From: JAAXHB01 sp965221635
GTDB taxonomy: Bacteria; Actinomycetota; Acidimicrobiia; Acidimicrobiales; Aldehydirespiratoraceae
Assembly: GCA_965221635.1 (NCBI GenBank)
Contig: OZ244902.1
Span: 1,550,001-1,614,000 of the forward strand
Direction of reading: 5' to 3'
DNA: 64,000 bases
Both the position numbers and the translations under genes were made by a program. How positions within the stretch are numbered: position 1 is the first letter of the stretch; every line of letters begins with the position of its first letter. Of this stretch, positions 1 through 9,160 are shown one piece after another. The notes under the pieces are model-generated. The model saw nothing but the letters and a program-made list of their open reading frames with translations. It was not told where the DNA came from and did no database searches.

Positions 1-1668
1 GGCGAACGGATCTACGTCCACTCCGTAGATGCAGTGTTGAAGCACCTCGCGGCGTGCCCGGGCGAGCTGCGTCTCGGTTGGCTGCGCGCCCTGGTAGCGA
101 ACGTCGCACAACGCCAGTGCCAGGCGGTCGATCACGGCCACCAGGAAGGCTCCCGATCCGCAGGCCGGGTCGATCACGCGGATGTCGAGCAGTGCTGCCT
201 CGGCCTCCAGTCCATCCAGATGCCCGCAGCGTTCCTGGATCAATCGATCCAACGACACCTCCAGTGTGAAATCCACGAGGTCTGCGGGCGTGTAGTACGC
301 GCCGAGTTCTCGATCACCGATCCTCTCCAGGTAGAGGTTGCCTGTGGCGACGGGGTCACCCGACTCGGCCCTGGTGGGAACCGTGGCGATCCGGGGCGTG
401 TAGTCGAGAAGGCTCTCGTAAACGGCTCCGAGTTCTTCCACGCCGATTGTGGCGTAGGCCACGTGTTGCCTGATGCCGCCGGCCTCCACGGTTGAGAGCG
501 CCGCTACTGCACGCAACAGCTCGCGGTTGGAAATCTCGGCTCGGGACATCACCGGTGTGCGGTCGGCATCGAAGAGCTGTCCGCCGAACGGCTTGATTCC
601 CAGCGTCTTGGCTCCGTCGCGCATCAGTCTGAACGTTGCCTTCAGCCCTTCGTACAGGTCTGAGCGCCGCCCCTCGATGGCGCTCCGGCTGTCCGCCATT
701 TCCCGGAGCCGGGTGACGCTGTACGAGTCCGCATACAGGGAGTCGCGGCCAGGAAGGATTCCTCGCTGCTCAGCGAAGAACAGAAACAGCAGGCGATACA
801 CCACGCTCAGAACCTCGCCGTAGAAGGCTCGAGCCCTTGTGGCGTCATCCAGGCCGGCTCGGAGGTTCGAATCGTGGCGGACTGCAGCGTCTGCGAGCAC
901 CTCGATGGCCTTCCTCACCTGCGGATGCAGCGCCTTGCCCACGCTCACACCTGCGGCGCGCGATCGCGCATAGAGGCTTTCCAAGGGCGGATCCGACTCC
1001 GAGTCCTGGGCACTGCTCGGCAGGAACCGCGACACGTGGGCGAGTCGAACCATGGCGGTGAAGTCGCTGAAGTTGCGAGATGCGAACAGCGCTTGGAGGT
1101 CGATCGCCACGTAGCCCTTGGTGGTGGAGTGGTGGAAGTTGCGCACAAGGCGCAGCTCGATGCCGTCTGTGACCATGCCCCACATCTGCGGTGCGAGGTT
1201 CAGGAACTGCTGCAGGTCGTCGTGCGGCGAGCTCTTGCGTGGTGCCGGGCGGGCGTCGAGGCCCTGCTCGCGCCCAGAGGTGGGCTCGATGTGGATCGGC
1301 GGTGCTGCCGGGTCGTCCCAGCCCAGGTGGCTGATCGGGAACGTTCGATTGTCGATCGTGCTGGGCCGCAGGTGTGCCTGCTGATAAACGGGCTCCCAGC
1401 CGAGGTATTGAAGTAGAGGCAGCACCCACCTTGAACGAAGCGTCGGTCGGTCCATGGATGGCAGGTCGGCAGCAAGGTTCTCGTACCTGTCGCAGAACTG
1501 CCGGAAGCCCTGCTCGATCCACTCGTCGAAGGCCGTGATGGACGTGCCGTCGATGCCTCGGAACGCTCCTGCGGAGAACTCGTGACGGCCAGTCGGGTCG
1601 TAAACCCCGGCAAGGACTCCAGGCGTGAGCAGACCCCCCGATACGTGGATAGTGCCTGCGTCGCTCAT
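1..1668 (-). CDS. DNA adenine methylase, N-terminal part (DrmMI-like), cut by window edge
   Basis: Reading leftward from the ATG at 1668, the frame is open to the first base, giving 556 codons with no stop, so only the N-terminal part is present. Residues about 450-556 carry the start of an N6-adenine methylase domain: ELGAYYTP near 450-460, the SAM-binding motif I DPACGSG at 500-506, and IYGVDVDPFA at the edge, as in Eco57I/type IIG-like enzymes. The catalytic NPPY lies beyond the window. The N-terminal 400 residues resemble the R-M-type region seen in such proteins (LLQYLGW near 85). Its ATG overlaps the stop of the helicase gene (ATGA), so the two are translationally coupled. The pairing of an SNF2 helicase with this kind of methylase fits class 1 DISARM; a type IIG-like or BREX methylase is the alternative. 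Confidence 0.8.
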   Translation of the reverse strand, partial: MSDAGTIHVSGGLLTPGVLAGVYDPTGRHEFSAGAFRGIDGTSITAFDEWIEQGFRQFCDRYENLAADLPSMDRPTLRSRWVLPLLQYLGWEPVYQQAHLRPSTIDNRTFPISHLGWDDPAAPPIHIEPTSGREQGLDARPAPRKSSPHDDLQQFLNLAPQMWGMVTDGIELRLVRNFHHSTTKGYVAIDLQALFASRNFSDFTAMVRLAHVSRFLPSSAQDSESDPPLESLYARSRAAGVSVGKALHPQVRKAIEVLADAAVRHDSNLRAGLDDATRARAFYGEVLSVVYRLLFLFFAEQRGILPGRDSLYADSYSVTRLREMADSRSAIEGRRSDLYEGLKATFRLMRDGAKTLGIKPFGGQLFDADRTPVMSRAEISNRELLRAVAALSTVEAGGIRQHVAYATIGVEELGAVYESLLDYTPRIATVPTRAESGDPVATGNLYLERIGDRELGAYYTPADLVDFTLEVSLDRLIQERCGHLDGLEAEAALLDIRVIDPACGSGAFLVAVIDRLALALCDVRYQGAQPTETQLARARREVLQHCIYGVDVDPFA

Positions 1669-4556
1669 TCCGCAGGCTCCACAACCGCAACGGTGAGGAT
1701 GTCCTTGCTGGTGAGGGTTAGTTCCCCCATGCCCTGCGCCCACGAACTTGCGGCTTCCTCGATCAGTTGTCCCCGGGCCATGAGGTCGTCCGCTCGTCGT
1801 TGCAACGCCCGTCCGATCAGGGCGTCCAGGTCCGGAAGATTCAGCGCATCCCTCGCATAGTCCACGACGTCCCTGTGGTCGAGATGTCCTTGTCCGCGGT
1901 CGGGCCCCGCAATCTGCTCGGCTTCGGCCTCACCGATGAGCTGCGGTGGGTCTGAGAAGATCCGGATACCCACGGGTATCAACTCCTCCAGCATCACCGG
2001 TGGGTGACTCTCCGTGACGAAACGCGCCAGCACATGGATGAGGACGGTTACTTCCGTGGCGTGGGGGCTGGGATAGCCACACACACGACCCACCTGGGTG
2101 TCGTCCATTGTCCCCAATCCCTCGTCGCGCACGAGGTCAACGAGGAGTCGGACCAGGGGATGCGCCAGGTCGAGCATGTCGGTGGTCAGGTCGTCCTGGC
2201 CCACCATCGGGTCGAACGTTGCCTGCAGGGTTTTGGCCTCGGGGTCGCCGATGCCCTCGAACTCCGGGCGGTCGGCCAGGTGAATCCTGAAACGATCCGG
2301 ATCGAGATCCGTGATGCCGCATCCGAATCTGGCGAGACCAGCCCGGACGAACGTTTGAATCTGCTTCCGAGTGCCGACTGCCCGGTGGGTCAACGTCAGG
2401 GCGCGCTGCACCTCCTCGAGCGTCACGGTGGTGTGCCCGTAGAAGGCCTCCGACTGGATACGTTCAGCGGCCTCATCGGACAGCGCCATCATTTCGCTGT
2501 AGAGCCGCTCGGGGTCGGCATCGGTGGCAGCCGTGAGAAGGCTGAGTTGGCCTGCCGCCCCTCGACCATGAAGCCTCATCAGATCCACCAGGTCCCTGCT
2601 GGACGAGAAGAAGGGCGGCGAGAAGCCGTAGTGCTCCCGCATCTCCTGGGCCTTCTTGACGAGCACCTCCAGTATTGAGACGTCCAGATCGTCGTCGTAC
2701 ACGAGGGTGCGGATTGTGACCTTCTTCTCCGGTTGGCGATAGCGATCGACACGCCCGTTGCGCTGCTCGAGTCGGTTGGGGTTCCACGGAAGCTCGTAGT
2801 GAACGAGCGCCGCGCAGGCTCGCTGCAGGTTCATACCTTCCGAGATGCAATCCGTGGCCACCAGGACAGCCGTCTTGGCTGCTTCGAATGCGGCGAATTC
2901 GCTGCGCCGAGCTGCCTGGCTCATCTCGCCGTGAATTGCGAACACCTCGATGCCCTGGAGTCGTCCCGACCTCCTGGTGGTTCCCTTCGCGTCTTTGAAG
3001 AGGTTTCGCACCAGGTAGTCGAGCGTGTCCTTGTACCGAGTGAACACGATGACGCGCTTGGCCTTCTGGGCGTTGAAGACAACGGGGATCACCTTCTCGG
3101 CCAGGCGTCGGTATTTGTTGTCGCGCGCAACGGTGACCTTGGCCGCCAGTGCTGCGATCTTGTGGAGTTGGTCGATCTCGTCGTCGGCGCCGTCACCTGC
3201 GAACCCGTCCACTCGGGCAAACAGCTCCTCATCCGTGAGATCGTCGCCGCCGCCCTCCCCGTCCATCACCGCGATCTCGGCATCACGGGGAGACTCGGTC
3301 TCGTCCCCGAGCTTGCGCCGCAATGCAGCAATGCGGTTGGCAATCGAGCATCGCAGCGCAGCGGGTGACGAGAGCGCTCGCTTCTGCAGGTGAAGGGCCA
3401 CCCACTGGTTGACCACGCTGTCCGATGCAGAGGCCAGGTCGGTGGTGTAGCTACGGAGTGCGTCAAGCACCGCATTTTCTTCGGGCGACAGCTGGATGAT
3501 CTCTTCCGCTTGGTCGCGCTCTGGGAAGGGAAACTCCTTATCGGCCTCGGCGAACCATCGCTTGATGTCCTCACGGCGGCGCTGCACCACGTGGGCCTTT
3601 GCAACCTGCCGATCCACGATGGGAACTTCGAAGTTCGTGCCGGTCCAACCCACCGCGTCAATGTCCAAGAACTCAAGCAGGCTGGCGTAGCTGTCGGAAT
3701 GGCCGCTGTGGGGAGTGGCAGTGAGCAGCAGAAGGTGAGGCGTGAGGTCTGCGGCCGTCTTCGCGAATTCGTAGCGGCGCTTGTCGGGCGCCGATTTCAT
3801 GCCCGGCACCTGGTGGGGACGAGCGCACAGGTGCGCCTCGTCGAACACGATCAGATCCCACGGGTGAGCATGGTTCAGAATCTCGCCGGGGTGGCGCTTG
3901 GCGTAATCCACGGACACGATCACAAAATCGTGTGCTTCCCACACGGACTGCCCGGGCATCAGTTGTCGTTCGAGTCCACGCCTCAGGTGCCCTGCCACGA
4001 TCGTTGCGTCGAGGTGGAAGAAGTGGCTCAGCGCTTCCTGGGTCTGTTCCCGCAGGTTGGCGGGCACCACGAACAGCGCACGCCGAACCTTGCCCCGTGC
4101 GATGAGCTCTGCCGTTACCAGACCCATCTCGATGGTCTTGCCGACGCCCACGTCATCAGCGATCAGCAGCCGCACGCGCTCCTTGCCGATGGCGAGCAGG
4201 AGCGGCACGAGTTGGTACTCCGTGGGGATGGCTCTCGAACGCTGCAGACCGGCAAGTGGCGCCGAGCCGTGAACCAGCGACAGCCGAAACGCCCGCAGCA
4301 GCAAGTCATGCTGAGCGGGGTCACTCGTGACGGCCGGATTCGGCGGGGCGATCGACCCCTCGGCCACATCCTCCAGCTCCTGAAGGAACCGCCTGGCAAA
4401 GGTGTCTCGACCGTCGATGGGCGTGGCCTGGAACTGGTGGTCGAACACGTTGTCCACGCGCCAGAGCCGGTTGCGCATCCGAATCACACGGCCTGGCGCA
4501 AGCAGTTCCGCCACAGACGAGGTCACGAGCCAGAAATTACAGCCTCGCTGTGACAC
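1665..4556 (-). CDS. SNF2/RapA-like helicase, candidate DISARM DrmD
   Basis: A 963-residue superfamily 2 helicase of the SNF2/RapA type. Visible motifs in order: Walker A DDVGVGKT at about 134-141, DEAH box at about 239-242, TATPHSG near 279, then a helicase C domain with VIVFTRY, HGEMSQ, ATDCISEGMNLQ and the arginine-finger stretch QRNGRVDR. It would couple ATP hydrolysis to movement on DNA. It is directly upstream of, and overlaps, the adenine methylase gene. Length and partner fit DrmD of class 1 DISARM phage defence; drmA, drmB and drmC would have to lie left of position 1. The start is uncertain: GTG at 4556 has no clear ribosome site, and GTG at 4526 (10 codons in) begins the conserved-looking part. 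By eye, base composition is less GC-rich than in the rest of the window, which suggests transfer. Confidence 0.8.
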   Translation of the reverse strand: MSQRGCNFWLVTSSVAELLAPGRVIRMRNRLWRVDNVFDHQFQATPIDGRDTFARRFLQELEDVAEGSIAPPNPAVTSDPAQHDLLLRAFRLSLVHGSAPLAGLQRSRAIPTEYQLVPLLLAIGKERVRLLIADDVGVGKTIEMGLVTAELIARGKVRRALFVVPANLREQTQEALSHFFHLDATIVAGHLRRGLERQLMPGQSVWEAHDFVIVSVDYAKRHPGEILNHAHPWDLIVFDEAHLCARPHQVPGMKSAPDKRRYEFAKTAADLTPHLLLLTATPHSGHSDSYASLLEFLDIDAVGWTGTNFEVPIVDRQVAKAHVVQRRREDIKRWFAEADKEFPFPERDQAEEIIQLSPEENAVLDALRSYTTDLASASDSVVNQWVALHLQKRALSSPAALRCSIANRIAALRRKLGDETESPRDAEIAVMDGEGGGDDLTDEELFARVDGFAGDGADDEIDQLHKIAALAAKVTVARDNKYRRLAEKVIPVVFNAQKAKRVIVFTRYKDTLDYLVRNLFKDAKGTTRRSGRLQGIEVFAIHGEMSQAARRSEFAAFEAAKTAVLVATDCISEGMNLQRACAALVHYELPWNPNRLEQRNGRVDRYRQPEKKVTIRTLVYDDDLDVSILEVLVKKAQEMREHYGFSPPFFSSSRDLVDLMRLHGRGAAGQLSLLTAATDADPERLYSEMMALSDEAAERIQSEAFYGHTTVTLEEVQRALTLTHRAVGTRKQIQTFVRAGLARFGCGITDLDPDRFRIHLADRPEFEGIGDPEAKTLQATFDPMVGQDDLTTDMLDLAHPLVRLLVDLVRDEGLGTMDDTQVGRVCGYPSPHATEVTVLIHVLARFVTESHPPVMLEELIPVGIRIFSDPPQLIGEAEAEQIAGPDRGQGHLDHRDVVDYARDALNLPDLDALIGRALQRRADDLMARGQLIEEAASSWAQGMGELTLTSKDILTVAVVEPAE

Positions 4557-4633
4557 CCCTGGGTCGGGTAGGTGGACGCATTCATCGTTGAACCTCTCAC
4601 CGGCTTGCCTCCCGTGCGGTGGTGGGGGGTGGT

Positions 4634-4639
4634 TAGGGT
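4634..4639 (+). promoter_or_regulatory. -10 element (TAGGGT) of the Lrp-like gene, leaderless
   Basis: TAGGGT ends 6 nt before the GTG at 4646, so a transcript would start at or next to the start codon. No clear -35 is visible. It lies in the 89-nt gap between divergent genes. Confidence 0.45.
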
Positions 4640-4645
4640 TCCGAT

Positions 4646-4882
4646 GTGACTGTGAGCGCTTACATCCTCATCCAGGCCGAGGTGGGAAGTGCGGCTGATG
4701 TGGCACGGGCCACGGCTGCTCTTGATGCCGTTGTTTCCGCCGATGTGGCCATGGGCCCCTACGACGTGATCGCCCGAGCCGAGGCGCAAAATGTGGATGA
4801 CCTCGGCCAGATGGTGATCAGCACCGTTCAGCAGATCCCCGGCGTGGAGCGCACCTTGTTGTGCCCGGTGGTGCGCATCTGA
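4646..4882 (+). CDS. Stand-alone Lrp/AsnC ligand-binding (RAM) domain protein
   Basis: A 78-residue protein that matches only the effector-binding ferredoxin-like half of Lrp/AsnC regulators: AYILIQAEVG as the first strand, then a helix, MGPYDVIARAEA and a final strand ending in LLCPVVRI. The DNA-binding helix-turn-helix is absent, so it is not a repressor on its own. Such single-domain proteins are common in actinobacteria and may bind small molecules or partner with full-length Lrp proteins; the ligand cannot be read from the sequence. GTG start at 4646 is set by the -10 element 6 nt upstream. It is divergent from the helicase gene and is followed by pckA after 132 nt. Confidence 0.8.
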   Translation: MTVSAYILIQAEVGSAADVARATAALDAVVSADVAMGPYDVIARAEAQNVDDLGQMVISTVQQIPGVERTLLCPVVRI

Positions 4883-4978
4883 ACCAGCACCCCGGCGGGG
4901 CCCGGTTTGGAGGGGCGCCGGACGGCATTTGGCTCGGCTGTGGTGGCCCCGATCCCGGGGTGGGGTGAGGGCCGGAAG

Positions 4979-4984
4979 TAGGAT
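4979..4984 (+). promoter_or_regulatory. -10 element (TAGGAT) of pckA
   Basis: TAGGAT lies 30 nt before the ATG at 5015, leaving a short leader that contains the ribosome site CGGAGA. This gene is therefore led, in contrast to many leaderless neighbours. Confidence 0.4.
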
Positions 4985-5014
4985 TCCGACAACGACAACG
5001 GCGTCGGAGAAAAC

Positions 5015-6820
5015 ATGACTCTTACCTCAGCGGAAATTTCCGCCTCCCCTTCGGCATCCTCATCTTGGGTGCCCTCACCGGCGGCGGACCCCGCCGCTGA
5101 ACTTGCAGCCGAGTTGGGTTTGCACTCGGTGGACGTTCGCTACGGGCTCAGCCAGGCCGAACTGTTCGCCGCCGCCATCGAAGGAGACCGGGGCCGCATC
5201 CACCCAGGTGGTTCCGACACGGAGCCCAAGGCCTACGCCACGTCCCTGGGCGTGGACGGCCCGCTGATGTACTACACCGACCCGTCCTGCACCGGTCGCC
5301 CGGTGGCCGACACCTTCTGCGTGAGCCGCCCCTCCATCACGGACGAGGTGTGGTGGAAGCACGGATTCGCGGCCTTTGATCCGGCAGCCTTTGACGCCCT
5401 GGCCGAACGAGTGATCGCGCACCTCAACCAGCGCGCCGCCCGCCTTTACGTGACCGACCGGGAGTGCGGGTCCGATCCCCGGTTTGCTCAGCGCTGCCGT
5501 TTCGTTACCGAGTACGCAACCCACTCCTACTTCTGCAACATCATGTTCCCCGCCCCCTCGGCGGCCGGCCCCGATCTCAACGGCTCCGAACCAACTCCGC
5601 CACTTGGGGCCGCTCCCGCCACCGCCCTCGCCGGCAACGGCGCCCCCGAAGCCCACAACGGCTCGCGCAGCCGCTGGACGCTGATCAACGCGCCCTCGTT
5701 TCGATGCGATCCCCGCCGTGACGGCACACGGTCGGACATGGCGGTGATCATCGACATCGAACGTCGCCTCGCTCTGGTGCTGGGCCGCGCCGACTACTGC
5801 GGAATCAACAAGAAGACCATGTTCACGATCATGAACTTCGTGATGCCCGCGCAAGGTCAACTGTCCATGCACTGCTCGGCCAACGTGGGCACAGCAGGCG
5901 ACAGTGCGATCCTGTTCGGACTGTCCGGCACCGGCAAAACCACCCTGTCGGCCGATCCGGATCGCGAACTGATCGGCGACGACGAACACGTGTGGACAGA
6001 CGCCGGGATCGTGAACCTGGAAGCCGGCTGCTACGCCAAACTGATCGACCTCGACAAGTCGAGCGAGCCGGTGATCGCAGCCGCGCTGTCGATGAGAAAC
6101 ACCCTCATCGAAAACGTGCCACCCCTGGAAGGCCGGGCCCTGGCGGACACACACCCGCAACATCTCGACCTCAGCGACGGATCGATCACCGAGAACACCC
6201 GGTTCGCCTATCCGCTGGAGTGCAACCCCAACGTGGCGCCCGGCGCGCGTGGCCCGCACCCCGACACCATCGTTTTGCTCACAGCCGACGCGTTCGGGGT
6301 GCTGCCCCCGGTGGCGATACTCGAACCCGACGAGGTGATGTACCACTTCGTGATGGGTTTCACCTCACGCCTCGCCGGCACCGAAGTGGGCGTGACCGAA
6401 CCCGAGGCCACCTTCTCGTCTTGTTTCGGCGCGGCGTTCATGTCGCGGCGGCCACACGAGTACGCCCGTCTCCTCAAGGAGCGCATGAGCCGGCATCGCA
6501 CCCGTTGCGTTCTGCTCAACACCGGCTGGTCGGGTGGCGGCTACGGAGTTGGTTCACGGATGCCGCTTCGGGTGACCCGCAGGCTGCTCGACGCTGCGCT
6601 CAGCGGAGAGTTCGACACGGTGGCAACCCGCCGCCATCCGATCCTCGGATTGGCCATGCCGACGCACTGCGAAGGTGTGGACGACGCCATGCTCGACCCG
6701 GTTCGCACCTGGGACGACCCCGACGCATACGAAGCGGCCGCCACGAAGCTGCGCGACATGTTCCGAACCCATTTCGACAGCAACGGCTACGCCGAATTCG
6801 GAATCACCCCGGCAGTCTGA
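5015..6820 (+). CDS. pckA: Phosphoenolpyruvate carboxykinase (ATP)
   Basis: Converts oxaloacetate and ATP to phosphoenolpyruvate, CO2 and ADP in gluconeogenesis, in the cytosol. The ATP-type family is shown by HCSANVG near 286, the kinase-1a P-loop GLSGTGKT near 302-309, ELIGDDEH just after it, and NTGWSGG near 502. It is 601 residues against about 530-540 for the family. Part of the excess is a 40-residue Ala/Pro/Gly-rich insert at about 179-218 and part is a 25-residue Ser/Ala-rich N-terminus. ATG at 5015 has GGAG upstream at suitable spacing. Actinobacteria that have been studied mostly use the GTP-type enzyme (PckG), so the ATP type is notable. Monocistronic, convergent with the next gene. 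Confidence 0.95.
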   Translation: MTLTSAEISASPSASSSWVPSPAADPAAELAAELGLHSVDVRYGLSQAELFAAAIEGDRGRIHPGGSDTEPKAYATSLGVDGPLMYYTDPSCTGRPVADTFCVSRPSITDEVWWKHGFAAFDPAAFDALAERVIAHLNQRAARLYVTDRECGSDPRFAQRCRFVTEYATHSYFCNIMFPAPSAAGPDLNGSEPTPPLGAAPATALAGNGAPEAHNGSRSRWTLINAPSFRCDPRRDGTRSDMAVIIDIERRLALVLGRADYCGINKKTMFTIMNFVMPAQGQLSMHCSANVGTAGDSAILFGLSGTGKTTLSADPDRELIGDDEHVWTDAGIVNLEAGCYAKLIDLDKSSEPVIAAALSMRNTLIENVPPLEGRALADTHPQHLDLSDGSITENTRFAYPLECNPNVAPGARGPHPDTIVLLTADAFGVLPPVAILEPDEVMYHFVMGFTSRLAGTEVGVTEPEATFSSCFGAAFMSRRPHEYARLLKERMSRHRTRCVLLNTGWSGGGYGVGSRMPLRVTRRLLDAALSGEFDTVATRRHPILGLAMPTHCEGVDDAMLDPVRTWDDPDAYEAAATKLRDMFRTHFDSNGYAEFGITPAV

Positions 6821-6865
6821 ACGCTCTCTGTTGATGCTCGCAGCTTGCTGCGGGCGGGGTGGGGC

Positions 6866-7087
6866 TTACAGTTCGGGCGTTCCCATGTCCACCTCGGAAC
6901 CGAGGCGCAGGCGTGTGGCTCGCCCCCATTCGTCGAGGTCGTATTGAACTCGCTGCCCTTGGCGCAACATGCGAAACACCGAGCCCTCCAGCGCGTCCTC
7001 GGCCAGGTCGACCTCGCCGAGGTCGGCTTCGCTCACCAGCACGCCGTCTCGGGTGACCGGGTCGTAGCTCTTGATCACTCCCTGCAC
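6866..7087 (-). CDS. Cold-shock-like OB-fold protein
   Basis: A 73-residue protein starting at the GTG at 7087: QGVIKSYDPVTRDGVLV is the first hairpin of a cold-shock domain, followed by an acidic segment and GQRVQYDLDEWGRA, then RLGSEVDMG. The usual RNP motifs (KGFGFI, VFVH) are not clearly kept, so RNA binding is uncertain. Actinobacterial relatives are annotated as cold-shock-domain proteins (family knowledge). The start is supported by TAGCCT on the minus strand at 7101-7096, 8 nt before the GTG. Divergent from fakA, convergent with pckA. Confidence 0.7.
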   Translation of the reverse strand: MQGVIKSYDPVTRDGVLVSEADLGEVDLAEDALEGSVFRMLRQGQRVQYDLDEWGRATRLRLGSEVDMGTPEL

Positions 7088-7095
7088 GATCCCCG

Positions 7096-7101
7096 AGGCT
7101 A
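7096..7101 (-). promoter_or_regulatory. -10 element (TAGCCT) of the cold-shock-like gene, leaderless
   Basis: On the minus strand TAGCCT ends 8 nt before the GTG at 7087, so transcript and translation starts nearly coincide. Confidence 0.4.
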
Positions 7102-7191
7102 CCCACGCAACGTCACCCGCGGGCCCAGACGCCCCGCCGGCCGTGCCCCAAGGGGTGCAGCCAGATGCAGAGGCTGATTCTTGGCGGTTGT

Positions 7192-7197
7192 TAGCAT
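7192..7197 (+). promoter_or_regulatory. -10 element (TAGCAT) of fakA, leaderless
   Basis: TAGCAT ends 8 nt before the ATG at 7206. It decides this ATG over an upstream in-frame start at 7071. Confidence 0.45.
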
Positions 7198-7205
7198 GGA
7201 CTTTC

Positions 7206-9005
7206 ATGGCAATTGAGACATCGCGGGGGTTGGAGGCACTGGACGCCGCGTCGCTGCGCAACGTTCTGTCGGGTTTCGCCGGGGCGTTGCAAGCCCACCG
7301 CGAGAGCATCAACAACCTCAACGTGTACCCGGTGCCCGATGGCGACACCGGCACCAACATGTCTCTCACCCTCGCCTCGGTGATGCAGGAAGTGGACGCC
7401 GCGGCAGGCGACCTGGACTCGATGTGCGCCGCGTTGGCCCACGGCGCGCTCATGGGCGCCCGGGGCAACTCCGGGGTGATCATGGCCCAGATCATGCGAG
7501 GGATCGCCGGGGTGGTGCGCACCGAGGCGGCCAAGGGCGCCGCCCTCGACGGCGCGGTGGTGGCACGGGCTCTCGCGGAGGCCGCGGATGGGGCCTACGG
7601 CGCGGTGGGCAACCCGGTGGAGGGAACGATCCTCACGGTGATTCGCGAAGCGTCCGAGGCGGCGGTTGCCGCGGCAAACACCGGCGCCGGTCTCGCGGCG
7701 GTTCTCGAAGCGGCCGGGGATCGCGGCTACGAAGCCCTGGAACGCACACCGCAAATGCTCGACGTGCTGGCAGCCGCTGGAGTTGTGGACGCCGGTGGCG
7801 CCGGATTGATGTTGCTGATCGATTCGGCCCGTGAAGTGGTGAGCGGCCGCCCGATTCCCGAACCGTCGCAGGTGACGCCCCCGCCCACGATCAACGCCGA
7901 CACCTCAGCAGCACCAGCACAAGCAGACTCCAAGCCGTCGCTGGCCGATCTTCGCTACGAGGTGATGTTCCTGCTCGACGCCGCCGACTCGAAGGTGGAC
8001 CACTTCAAAGCCGCATGGGCCGAGATCGGCGACTCGATAGTGGTTGTGGGCGGCGACGGCTTGTGGAACTGCCACGTTCACACAGACGACATAGGCGCCG
8101 CCATCGAAGCCGGGATCGAGGTGGGACGCCCGCACAAGATTCGGGTGACCGACCTGCTCGAAGAGGTGGCCGAACGCGAATGGGTGCAAGCCGCCCTCAG
8201 CGGCACCGGCACAGACTCGGGCGACGCTCAGCCCCCCATGGCAACCTCCCCCGGCCACACCTCCGGCGATTCGCAGGCTTCGGCTCCCGGACAGGACTCG
8301 CCCGCGCAGGGCTTACCCGTCCGAGCCGTGCCGATCACCGAACCCGACGGAGTCTCAGTGGTGGCGGTGGGCGCAGGTGACGGGGTGCGCGAGCTGCTTC
8401 AGTCCATGGGAGCGCACCGTGTGGTGGCCGGAGGCCAGTCCATGAACCCGTCCACAGCGGAGCTGCTCGCCGCGGTTGATTCGCTGCCCAGCGGCGCTGT
8501 GATCGTGCTGCCCAACAACAAGAACATCGTGGCGGTGGCCGAACAGCTCGCAGGCAGCACCGAGCGAGCGGTGGCGGTGGTGCCAACTCACAACGTGGTG
8601 GAAGGTCTCGGCGCGCTTGGCGCATTCGATCACCAAGCAGCCCTGGCCGCCAACCACAAGTCCATGGCAGAAGCCGCAAGCCAGGTGAGCTTCGGCGAGG
8701 TCACCCAGGCGGTGCGCACCGCCAACACACCCATCGGGCCGATCAAGAAAGGCGACTGGCTCGGCATCGGCGCGCAGGGAATCGTGGCAGCCGCAGCCGA
8801 CGCCGTGAACGCGACCTGCGCACTGCTGGAGCACATCATCGACACCGACCTTCACGAACTGCTCACCGTGATCACCGGCGCCGACGCCCAAGAGGCCGAC
8901 ACCGAATCGATCCTGTCGACGCTGCAGCAACGCCACGGCGATCTCGAAGTCGAGGTGCTGCACGGCGGGCAGCCCCTGTACGCCTACTACCTCGGCCTCG
9001 AATAG
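7206..9005 (+). CDS. fakA: DAK2/DhaL-domain kinase, FakA-like
   Basis: A 599-residue protein with the DhaL (DAK2) nucleotide-binding domain at the N-terminus: NVYPVPDGDTGTN at 38-50 supplies the Mg-coordinating aspartates and GARGNSGVI follows near 84. A middle domain begins at LRYEVMFLLDA and a C-terminal domain includes VLPNNKNI and GDWLGI. This is the architecture of FakA/YloV, which phosphorylates acyl groups bound to FakB. A Ser/Gly/Pro-rich linker at about 335-373 makes it longer than the usual 550 residues. The position just upstream of recG is the conserved fakA-recG order. No fakB is in the window, so the fatty-acid kinase role is inferred from family. Confidence 0.85.
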   Translation: MAIETSRGLEALDAASLRNVLSGFAGALQAHRESINNLNVYPVPDGDTGTNMSLTLASVMQEVDAAAGDLDSMCAALAHGALMGARGNSGVIMAQIMRGIAGVVRTEAAKGAALDGAVVARALAEAADGAYGAVGNPVEGTILTVIREASEAAVAAANTGAGLAAVLEAAGDRGYEALERTPQMLDVLAAAGVVDAGGAGLMLLIDSAREVVSGRPIPEPSQVTPPPTINADTSAAPAQADSKPSLADLRYEVMFLLDAADSKVDHFKAAWAEIGDSIVVVGGDGLWNCHVHTDDIGAAIEAGIEVGRPHKIRVTDLLEEVAEREWVQAALSGTGTDSGDAQPPMATSPGHTSGDSQASAPGQDSPAQGLPVRAVPITEPDGVSVVAVGAGDGVRELLQSMGAHRVVAGGQSMNPSTAELLAAVDSLPSGAVIVLPNNKNIVAVAEQLAGSTERAVAVVPTHNVVEGLGALGAFDHQAALAANHKSMAEAASQVSFGEVTQAVRTANTPIGPIKKGDWLGIGAQGIVAAAADAVNATCALLEHIIDTDLHELLTVITGADAQEADTESILSTLQQRHGDLEVEVLHGGQPLYAYYLGLE

Positions 9006-9160
9006 GCCGCCGCCGGGCGCCCGACATGCCCGTAGTGCGTCAACAACAAGCCGGCGGTGGGCCACAAGCTCGCCCCCGGCATGTGAGGCCGGCCGCGGGC
9101 GGTGCGAAGGATGGGGCGGTGCGCCGCAAGTTCGCCTGTCGGGTTGGTAGTTGAAGCGCC

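Noticed and set aside
1..4556. Reading the left locus as BREX or a simple type II restriction system
   Set aside because: The coupled RapA-like helicase of this size with a type IIG-like methylase fits DISARM better; no PglZ, BrxC or separate endonuclease is visible, but the flank is missing, so this is a preference only.
9026..9154. A 42-codon frame between fakA and recG
   Set aside because: Gly/Arg/Gln-rich, no ribosome site, no -10 at the leaderless spacing and no recognisable family; the L28 gene sometimes found near fakA is not it.
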